From: an uncultured Pelagibacteraceae bacterium
GTDB lineage: Bacteria; Pseudomonadota; Alphaproteobacteria; Pelagibacterales; Pelagibacteraceae
Direction: 5' to 3'
DNA: 57,760 nt
Assembly (NCBI GenBank): GCA_905612235.1
Contig: CAJQRF010000019.1
Coordinates: 1 to 57,760, forward strand
Below the pieces are notes generated by a model. The model ran no database searches, was not told where the DNA came from, and saw only the letters and a program-made list of their open reading frames with translations. The translations under genes were made by a program, and so were the position numbers. Positions 50,674 through 57,760 of the stretch are shown here, one piece after another. Numbering within the stretch: position 1 is the first letter of the stretch; each line of letters opens with the position of its first letter.

Positions 50674-51120
50674 TCAAATTGGAGTTGCTTCTTTTGCTAT
50701 TTGATCAACAAGATTATTCATTGAGTCATCGGAATGACCTTTTACCCAGAACCATTCAATCTCCTTAGATTTAGAAAGATCTTTAAGTTTTTTCCAAAGA
50801 TCAACATTTTTTACGTTCTTTTTATCAGCAGTTTTCCAATTATTTTTTTCCCAATTATTAATCCAGATCGTGATTCCATCTTTTACGTAGGTTGAGTCTG
50901 TAAAAATTTTTAAGATTTTTAAAGAAGGTTGTTTTTTTTCATTTTTATCACAATATTCTAGAGCTCTAATTGCAGCAGTTAATTCCATTCTATTATTTGT
51001 AGTTAGTTGTTCACCACCAAATAATTTTTCGATTTTGCCCTCAGACAAAATTATTGCTGCCCATCCTCCAGGACCAGGGTTACCAGAACATGATCCATCT
51101 GTATAAATTTTAACTTCCAT
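50674..51120 (-). CDS. rnhA: ribonuclease HI
   Basis: YTDGSCSGNPGPGGWAAIL, NNRMELTAAI, VKGHSDDSMNNLVD. Confidence 0.97.
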   Translation of the reverse strand: MEVKIYTDGSCSGNPGPGGWAAIILSEGKIEKLFGGEQLTTNNRMELTAAIRALEYCDKNEKKQPSLKILKIFTDSTYVKDGITIWINNWEKNNWKTADKKNVKNVDLWKKLKDLSKSKEIEWFWVKGHSDDSMNNLVDQIAKEATPI

Positions 51121-51122
51121 AT

Positions 51123-52091
51123 TTAAAAAAAATAATCTTGATAATTTTTAACGTTATTGTGAAATTCTAATCTTTTTAAATATTCTATTGGATCTTTAAT
51201 TTTTACTAATGCACCTTCAGTTAAGTTTAGATAATCAAACACGCGCGTAAGTAAAAATCTCATAGCCGCTCCCTGGCATAAAATTTTTAGTGAAAATTTT
51301 TCTTCATCAGAGAGCTTCCGTACGCTTGAATATCCATCGATAAATTTTTTTGCTTTAGTAACATTAAAACTTAAATTTTTATTGGTTCCTTCAAAACAAA
51401 GAGCATTTAAACATATTGCTATTTCAAAAGCATAAAAATCGTGACATGAAAAATAATAATCTATAATTCCAGAAAGCTTATCATTCTTAAAAAAAATATT
51501 ATCAGGAAATAGATCAGCATGTATTATTCCAGCAGGTATATTTTTAGGCCAATGTTTTTCTATTTCTTGTAAATTTTTTTCGATAGTTTCTGATAAATTA
51601 TAATGGATTTTTGAACAATCATTTTTTACTTTATCGTAGATGCCTCTCCAAGATCCAATTGAAAGTTTATTTTCTATTTTACCTGTTAAATTTTTAGTAA
51701 TTATGTGCATCTTAGCAGTATGTGTTCCAACTTGATAACAATCGTTAGCATTTAAAATTTTTTTTGCTTGGCCGTCTAAAAAAGTTATCACGGCAGCTTT
51801 CTTTTTAAAAATTTGCGTTATGTAATTACCGTTTTTATTTATAATTGGTTCTGGTGATGGAAATTTTTTATCAAAAAGATTTCTCATTAAACCTATAAAA
51901 AAAGGTAAATCTTTTTCATCAACTCTTTTTTCATACAATGTGAGAATAAATTTACCTTTATCGGTTTGAATAAAATAATTAGTATTTTCTATACCCTCGG
52001 TTATTCCTTTGTAATTTATAATATTTCCTAAATCATATTTTGAGAAAAACTCGTTTAGATCTTTTTCAGATAATTTGGTGTATACGGCCAT
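51123..52091 (-). CDS. thrB: homoserine kinase
   Basis: GITEGIENTNYFIQTDKGKFILTLYE, AGIIHADLFPDNIFF, GIIDYYFSC. Confidence 0.94.
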   Translation of the reverse strand: MAVYTKLSEKDLNEFFSKYDLGNIINYKGITEGIENTNYFIQTDKGKFILTLYEKRVDEKDLPFFIGLMRNLFDKKFPSPEPIINKNGNYITQIFKKKAAVITFLDGQAKKILNANDCYQVGTHTAKMHIITKNLTGKIENKLSIGSWRGIYDKVKNDCSKIHYNLSETIEKNLQEIEKHWPKNIPAGIIHADLFPDNIFFKNDKLSGIIDYYFSCHDFYAFEIAICLNALCFEGTNKNLSFNVTKAKKFIDGYSSVRKLSDEEKFSLKILCQGAAMRFLLTRVFDYLNLTEGALVKIKDPIEYLKRLEFHNNVKNYQDYFF

Positions 52092-52231
52092 CTTATTAGA
52101 TTACTTATATCCTTTTTTTTTAATATAGTATTCCTAATTTACAAAAAATTTATTATCAGTTCAAAAAAAATACGACAAAACTAAATTTTATTTTTTATTA
52201 AATTGATAGTTTTTGGACGTAGAAAAATTAA

Positions 52232-52729
52232 CTAAATTCTTATATTTTTTAATGATGCTTTTGCTTGGTTGTAGCTATTACTGTAAAGCTTTTCTAACCT
52301 ACTTTTATCGATTGAATTTTTAAGCAAATGTTCAACTGCATTTATACTAATTTTAACTGAAATATTTTTAATTTCTTTTATTGAGTTATTTTTCATTTGA
52401 TTAATTTTTTGTTCTAAGTTTATTTTTTTATTTTCCATTATTTTGTGAAATTTTTCTGTAGTTTCCAAAATAGATTTTTCACTATCTTTCCTAGCTAAAT
52501 TTAAAATATCTTGAACTTCTTTTTTTGACTTATCTATTTTACTTTCATAATTACTTAATAAATTTTTTGACTCAACTTTTAGTTTTTCTGCTTCATTTAA
52601 TTCTTTTTTGATTTTAGAAATTTCTTCAATCAAAGTTGTATTAATTTTTTGCGGCACTCTTAAATAAACTAAACCACCAAAAAAAATGAAGAATGAAACT
52701 GCTACCCAAAAAGTTGCATCTATTGTCAT
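52232..52729 (-). CDS. atpF: F0F1 ATP synthase subunit B
   Basis: N-terminal TM plus long helix; F0 operon position. Confidence 0.88.
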   Translation of the reverse strand: MTIDATFWVAVSFFIFFGGLVYLRVPQKINTTLIEEISKIKKELNEAEKLKVESKNLLSNYESKIDKSKKEVQDILNLARKDSEKSILETTEKFHKIMENKKINLEQKINQMKNNSIKEIKNISVKISINAVEHLLKNSIDKSRLEKLYSNSYNQAKASLKNIRI

Positions 52730-53304
52730 AAATTTTTTACCATTTCTTTTTTTGTAAGGTCGTTAACGATTGCGGAAACACTACTTTTATTGATCTCTAT
52801 ACTTGCTAAATTTTGCATTATTTCTGAAGATATTTCTACTGCTATATTATTTATATTTGACAATGAAGTTTCCTTTAAATTTTTTATTTCTTTTTCAGCT
52901 TTTTTTAACTCTATTTCAATTTCTTCGTTATATTTATTTTTTTTAGTTTCAATTTCTTTTTCAAGTTTTTTTCTACTATCTTTTATTATTTTTTTAGCAC
53001 CTTTTTTTGATTTTTCTATTATCTCTTTATATTCAGATAGTTTTTGTTCCGCTCTTTCTTTAAGTTTTTGAGCTTCATCAATGTCATTCACTATTTTAGA
53101 TTTTCTATTTTCAATACTATATGTAATTTTTGGCAAAAATATTTTCCATATGATTAAATAAAGAGAAGTAAAAATTAATATCAACCAAAATATTTGAGAC
53201 ACCCAAAATTCAGGGTTAAGCTGAGGCATTCCTGCCTCAGACCCAAGAACCTGATTTGCATTAGCAATAATAGCAATAAAAAAAATAAGAAAAAACTTCT
53301 TCAT
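52726..53304 (-). CDS. F0F1 ATP synthase subunit B'
   Basis: MPQLNPEFWVSQIFWLILIF followed by long charged helix; second b-type subunit next to atpF. Confidence 0.9.
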   Translation of the reverse strand: MKKFFLIFFIAIIANANQVLGSEAGMPQLNPEFWVSQIFWLILIFTSLYLIIWKIFLPKITYSIENRKSKIVNDIDEAQKLKERAEQKLSEYKEIIEKSKKGAKKIIKDSRKKLEKEIETKKNKYNEEIEIELKKAEKEIKNLKETSLSNINNIAVEISSEIMQNLASIEINKSSVSAIVNDLTKKEMVKNL

Positions 53305-53321
53305 GTTTAAATTTTACTTAT

Positions 53322-53549
53322 TTAAAATGCAAATAAAATTATTAACGCAACCACCAATCCAAATAAACCTGTGGCTTCCGCTAGAGCAAATCCCAAAAGT
53401 AAATTTGGAAATTGTTTTTGCGCTGCGGACGGATTTCGCATAGCTCCAGACAAGTAGTTTCCAAAAATAATTCCAATACCTACTCCTGCACCTGCTAACG
53501 CTATTGCTGCAAGTCCTGCTCCTATCATCTTTGCTGCTTCTAACTCCAT
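53322..53549 (-). CDS. atpE: F0F1 ATP synthase subunit C
   Basis: AGVGIGIIFGNYLSGAMRNPSAAQKQFPNLLLGFALAEATGLFGLVVALIILF. Confidence 0.98.
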   Translation of the reverse strand: MELEAAKMIGAGLAAIALAGAGVGIGIIFGNYLSGAMRNPSAAQKQFPNLLLGFALAEATGLFGLVVALIILFAF

Positions 53550-53562
53550 TTTCTCTCCTTTT

Positions 53563-54297
53563 TTAGTGGTGTAAATTTAATGCATCATTTAAATAAATGC
53601 ATGTTAAAATTGCAAAAACATATGCTTGAAGAAATGCTACAAGTATTTCAAGTCCTGTTAATGCAACCGAAAAACCAAGCGGCAACCAGCCACCTAGCAG
53701 TCCTAGACTTATCACAAACCCACCAAAAACTTTCATCATGGTGTGTCCGGCCATCATGTTCGCAAATAACCGTACTGACAAACTAACTGGTCTAGATAAA
53801 TAAGATATAATTTCAATAATAATTATTAAAGGTAAAAGAGCCATAGGAACACCTTTTGGAACAAAAAGTTCAAGATATTTTATTCCATGTTTAGCAAATC
53901 CCACAACAGTTACTCCCAGAAAAACTACTGCAGCAAGCGTAAATGTAACAATAATATGACTTGTTACCGTGAAAGAATAAGGCAACATCCCCACCATATT
54001 ACAAAACAAAACAAACATAAATAATGTAAATATGAAGGGAAAAAAAGATTTAGCACCTGATCCTGCAGTATCATTCATCATCTTTGCGACAAAAGTATAA
54101 CTCATTTCAGTTATTAATTGTATTTTTGAAGGCACTAATTCTTTTTTTTTAGTTCCAAAGAATAATAAAAACAATATTAATACAGAACTTATTGTCATAA
54201 ACAAACTTGCATTAGTAAAAGAAAGATTTATATCACCTAAACTTATTTCAGGTCCAATTTTGAAGACCTCAAATTGGTGCATTGGATTTAAGTTCAT
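53563..54297 (-). CDS. atpB: F0F1 ATP synthase subunit A
   Basis: SLSVRLFANMMAGH, LEILVAFLQAYVFAILTCIYLNDAL. Confidence 0.98.
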   Translation of the reverse strand: MNLNPMHQFEVFKIGPEISLGDINLSFTNASLFMTISSVLILFLLFFGTKKKELVPSKIQLITEMSYTFVAKMMNDTAGSGAKSFFPFIFTLFMFVLFCNMVGMLPYSFTVTSHIIVTFTLAAVVFLGVTVVGFAKHGIKYLELFVPKGVPMALLPLIIIIEIISYLSRPVSLSVRLFANMMAGHTMMKVFGGFVISLGLLGGWLPLGFSVALTGLEILVAFLQAYVFAILTCIYLNDALNLHH

Positions 54298-54322
54298 TTT
54301 TATTTAATTCCTTTTAATATTT

Positions 54323-54598
54323 TTAATGCATTTTTTTTGCTGCTCTAAATACATTTATTATACCAGCAGCCGCACCCATAAAAAAAAAACAAATTATTAA
54401 CAATGGTTTAGTACCAAACCAAGTGTCCAAAAGAAACCCCATTGTTGATCCAACAACTACTGCAGCAACTAATTCTGTGCTGATTTTAAGAGCTTTACCC
54501 AAAGATGCGGCATTTGATCTCCCGCTACTTTCGTTTGTTTTTTTAATTTTTTTTTTTGCAATTTCTAGGCGAGTTGAAATTTCTTTAAGATCTTTCAT
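54323..54598 (-). CDS. AtpI/AtpZ-type ATP synthase accessory protein
   Basis: LVAAVVVGSTMGFLLDTWFGTKPLLIICFFFMGAAAGIINVFR; upstream of atpB. Confidence 0.88.
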   Translation of the reverse strand: MKDLKEISTRLEIAKKKIKKTNESSGRSNAASLGKALKISTELVAAVVVGSTMGFLLDTWFGTKPLLIICFFFMGAAAGIINVFRAAKKMH

Positions 54599-54611
54599 TT
54601 TTTTTAATTAT

Positions 54612-57188
54612 TTACGCAACTAATTCTTCAGCTTTTTGTAAGTCAACAGAAACGAGCTGGCTAATTCCTTTTTCTGGCATTGTTACACCATACAGCCTAT
54701 CCATTTTAGACATAGTCAGAGCATGGTGAGTTATTATAATAAATTTGGTTTCAGTAATTTTTGTAAGTTCTTCTAACAATGAACAAAATCTAGTTACATT
54801 TGCATCATCTAAGGGAGCATCCACTTCATCTAAAATGCAAATTGGTGCAGGACTAGTCAAAAAAACTGCAAAGATTAGTGATAAAGCTGTTAGAGCCTGC
54901 TCTCCACCTGACAGCAAAGTAATTGATTGCAATCTTTTATCTGGAGGACTCGCCAGAATTTCCAAACCAGCGTCCAAAGGATCGTCGGACTCAATTAATT
55001 CTAATTTTGCTGTTCCTCCATTAAAAAGTTTTGTGTATACGTAATTAAATTTATTACTAACTTTTTCGAAAGAATCTAAAAGTCTCTCTCTACCTTTTTG
55101 ATTCAATTCATTTATACCATTTCTAAGTTTAGATATTGCAGAAACCAAATCTTCTCTATCTTTTTCCATTTTAATTATATTCATTTTATATTGTTCAGTT
55201 TCTTGATCCGCTCTTAAATTTACAGCCCCCAGGCGTTCTCTTTCGTTTTTCTTTGCATCTAATCTATCTTCTTGCTCAACAACATTAGGTAAGTTTTCAA
55301 CATTTTTTAGATCTGAATTATCTAATAAATTTCTTTCATCTACATCAAGATCATTCTTTAACGTATTAATTAAATCTTTTTTTCTATTTTGAAGACCTTC
55401 CAGCGTAGCTCCAGATCTTGCCTTTCCTTCACGCGCTAACATCATTTTTTGTTCAAAAGATTTTAGTTCTTTATTAATGTTTTGATATTTCAATTCTTCA
55501 TTATCTAAAGTATCAGATAATTCTTTTTTTTGATTTTCAGTATCTAATATATTTTGCATAAACTGACCTTTTTTAACTGCTATTTTTTCAGGGAGGCTTA
55601 AAATATTTTCTAATTCATTTTTTATTTTATCTATTCTAGTTTTTAATTCTTTAGACATTTTTTCAGAATTAAATTTTAAATTTTTCCAATTTTGTATTTC
55701 AGTGTCTATATTTGCAATTCTTTCTCGTCTTTTTATAGTTTCTGTTTTTATTGATTCATGTTTACTTAAAGCATGTGCGTATTTTTCTTGGAGGGTCTTA
55801 ATTTTTTTAGTCAAATCTGTAATTTTACTAATTTCACTTTCAGAGCTTTCAGATTTTAAAACACTTATCTTGTTTTTTATTGAAGATAAAATATTACTAA
55901 TTGAATCTTTAGCTCGAGCCGATTCATTGCTTTCAATTTGATTTCGTGCAGTTTCTAAACTACTATTAATATCAAGCAAATAATTAATTAGATTTTTTTC
56001 TTGATTGTTAAGTTTTAAATTTTTAGTAGCTGCTTCAAGAAAATCTTCTTCTTTTTTTAACTCCTCAGTAGCAATACGTAAATCATTTTCTGTTTTTTTC
56101 TCAAGATCATAATATTTTGTTTCTGTGTCAATTAATACATTCTTTTCTTCGTCCAATCTTTTTTCATTTGATTGCGCTTCTAAAATAATATTTTTCTCTC
56201 TTTCAGTATCTTCTGCGACAGTACTTTGCGCTTTAAGAAGACGCTCTTTTTCAGTTTTTGTTCTTTTTTCTTCATCTTCTAGATTTTGTAACTCTAAATT
56301 AAGCCTTTGTAATTTTGATAGTATTTCAATATTTTTATCTCTTAAAGGTTTTAATTTTTTATTGGTGTCTTCTATTAAACTATTTTTATTATTAATTTCA
56401 ATTTTAAGGCCACCGATTTCAAAATCAGATTTTTCGGTTGTTTCTTTTGTTGATCCAATCTCTTTTTCAATTTCTATTAATTTTATATAATAAAGTCCTG
56501 CTTCTATTTTTTTTATTTCTTCAGAAATTATTTTGTACCTCGAAGCTTCTGCAGCTTGTTTTTTTAAATTCTCTAATTGCTTTTCTTGTTGTCTTTTTAA
56601 CTCATCTGCTTTTTTTAAATTATTTTCCGCTGAGTTTAGTCTTAGTTCAGATTCATGCCTTCTGACACGCAAGCCTGAAATTCCTGCTGCTTCTTCTAAT
56701 ATTGCTCTTCTGTCAGTTGGTTTTGCTGTTATTAAAGCCCCAATTCTTCCTTGGCTTATAATTGCTGGTGAATGAGCCCCCGTAGACAAGTCAGCAAAAA
56801 GAGTTTGAATATCTCTTGCTCTCATTTCTTTTTCATTAATAAAATATCGTGAGCCTTTGCCTTTTTCTATTCTTCTTTTTACATTTATTATATCAAGCTC
56901 TTTAAATTGAAGTGGACCGTCTTTTTCAGAATTATCTAAAGTTAAAGAAACTTCAGAAATATTTTTTGAAGTTTTGTTAGCAGTGCCTGAGAATATTACG
57001 TCTTCCATGCCTGATCCACGCATGCTTTTCGCAGAAGTTTCACCCATGCACCATCTAATTGACTCAACGATATTAGATTTACCACAACCGTTTGGACCAA
57101 CTATTCCAGTTAATCCATTTTCAATAACAACAGTAGTTCTTTCAACAAAAGATTTAAAACCAACTAAATCAAGTTTTTTAAATTTCAT
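54612..57188 (-). CDS. smc: chromosome segregation protein SMC (short, 858 aa)
   Basis: GIVGPNGCGKSNIVESIRWCMGE, LLSGGEQALTALSLIFAVFLTSPAPICILDEVDAPLDDANV, central coiled coil. Confidence 0.93.
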   Translation of the reverse strand: MKFKKLDLVGFKSFVERTTVVIENGLTGIVGPNGCGKSNIVESIRWCMGETSAKSMRGSGMEDVIFSGTANKTSKNISEVSLTLDNSEKDGPLQFKELDIINVKRRIEKGKGSRYFINEKEMRARDIQTLFADLSTGAHSPAIISQGRIGALITAKPTDRRAILEEAAGISGLRVRRHESELRLNSAENNLKKADELKRQQEKQLENLKKQAAEASRYKIISEEIKKIEAGLYYIKLIEIEKEIGSTKETTEKSDFEIGGLKIEINNKNSLIEDTNKKLKPLRDKNIEILSKLQRLNLELQNLEDEEKRTKTEKERLLKAQSTVAEDTEREKNIILEAQSNEKRLDEEKNVLIDTETKYYDLEKKTENDLRIATEELKKEEDFLEAATKNLKLNNQEKNLINYLLDINSSLETARNQIESNESARAKDSISNILSSIKNKISVLKSESSESEISKITDLTKKIKTLQEKYAHALSKHESIKTETIKRRERIANIDTEIQNWKNLKFNSEKMSKELKTRIDKIKNELENILSLPEKIAVKKGQFMQNILDTENQKKELSDTLDNEELKYQNINKELKSFEQKMMLAREGKARSGATLEGLQNRKKDLINTLKNDLDVDERNLLDNSDLKNVENLPNVVEQEDRLDAKKNERERLGAVNLRADQETEQYKMNIIKMEKDREDLVSAISKLRNGINELNQKGRERLLDSFEKVSNKFNYVYTKLFNGGTAKLELIESDDPLDAGLEILASPPDKRLQSITLLSGGEQALTALSLIFAVFLTSPAPICILDEVDAPLDDANVTRFCSLLEELTKITETKFIIITHHALTMSKMDRLYGVTMPEKGISQLVSVDLQKAEELVA

Positions 57189-57191
57189 TAG

Positions 57192-57760
57192 CTAAATAAG
57201 TTTTTCTATTTCCTTTTTTATATTTTCAAAACTAACAGAACCTTCAAGTTTTTTCTCATTTATTATTATTGTTGGAGTTGAATTTATGGAATATTTTTGA
57301 CTCGCAATAATTCTACCATTTAGTATTTTATCGCTAATAGCTTCATTCATTAAGCATTTGTCATACTCAGCATGAGTTATCCCCAAATTTTCAACAATTT
57401 TTTTTAAATTTTTATTTATTTCGTCTAAAGTTGAACCTGCAGTCCACTTGTTTTGATTCTTATAAATTGTATCAATAAAAATTATTTGTTTATTTTTTTC
57501 AACACAATATAATAACTTAGAAGCATTAAAAGCAGCCTGATCCAAAGGAAAATCGACAAAAATTAATTGAACTTTACCAGAATCAATATAATTTTTTTTG
57601 ACTTCAGGAATTACATCAAAATGAAAACTTGCGCAATGTGGACAAGTAAAGGAGGAAAAGATTTTAATTTTTACCGGGGCACTATTTTCTCCAAGAACAA
57701 TAAGTTCATTTTTAGCATTTGTGTCATCAGCATGGGATTGGATGCACAAAAACAAATAAA
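57192..57760 (-). CDS. DsbA-family thioredoxin-like protein (5' end beyond window)
   Basis: IKIFSSFTCPHCASFHFDVIPEVKKNYIDSG (CPHC), INSTPTIIINEKKLEGS. Confidence 0.9.
   Translation of the reverse strand, partial: YLFLCIQSHADDTNAKNELIVLGENSAPVKIKIFSSFTCPHCASFHFDVIPEVKKNYIDSGKVQLIFVDFPLDQAAFNASKLLYCVEKNKQIIFIDTIYKNQNKWTAGSTLDEINKNLKKIVENLGITHAEYDKCLMNEAISDKILNGRIIASQKYSINSTPTIIINEKKLEGSVSFENIKKEIEKLI

Noticed and set aside
56125-56490. 121-aa plus-strand ORF, Ser/Phe-rich
   Set aside because: Antisense to the smc coiled coil; composition is a mirror of Lys/Glu codons

Overview
AT-rich, gene-dense window with alphaproteobacterial gene content that looks like a streamlined Pelagibacterales/SAR11-type marine genome (taxon is inferred from AT bias, very short intergenic gaps and gene order). 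Most of it is core housekeeping: def-fmt-truA, dapE-dapD, argB-yidC-yidD-rnpA-rpmH, dcd-murA-infA-tRNA-Phe-csp, tRNA-His-hisS-hisZ-hisG, groES-groEL, ribF-ileS-lspA-pgi, rsmD-purD, an LPS block (lpxL-type acyltransferase, lpxK, waaA, msbA), ubiA, an HxlR-flanked redox operon (CDGSH, DoxX, pirin, quinone oxidoreductase), a CuA cytochrome c oxidase operon with two subunit-III genes, thrC/rnhA/thrB, F0 ATP synthase genes, smc and a DsbA-like gene. No CRISPR array, IS element, prophage or rRNA was seen. The observations most worth follow-up are: (1) an 858-aa SMC with no recognisable hinge; (2) an unusual cox operon with a ctaG/Cox11 homologue that has a stop three codons after its only ATG and lacks the usual N-terminal Cys motif, followed by a small CxxC membrane protein; (3) a tandem cold-shock gene pair in which one copy carries a one-nucleotide homopolymer frameshift; (4) hairpins at most convergent gene junctions, several of them inside the 3' coding ends; (5) tRNA-His without an encoded G-1, directly upstream of hisS; (6) a divergent HxlR/CDGSH control region with a palindrome. 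I found no clear wholly new multi-gene system. No searches or folding programs were run.
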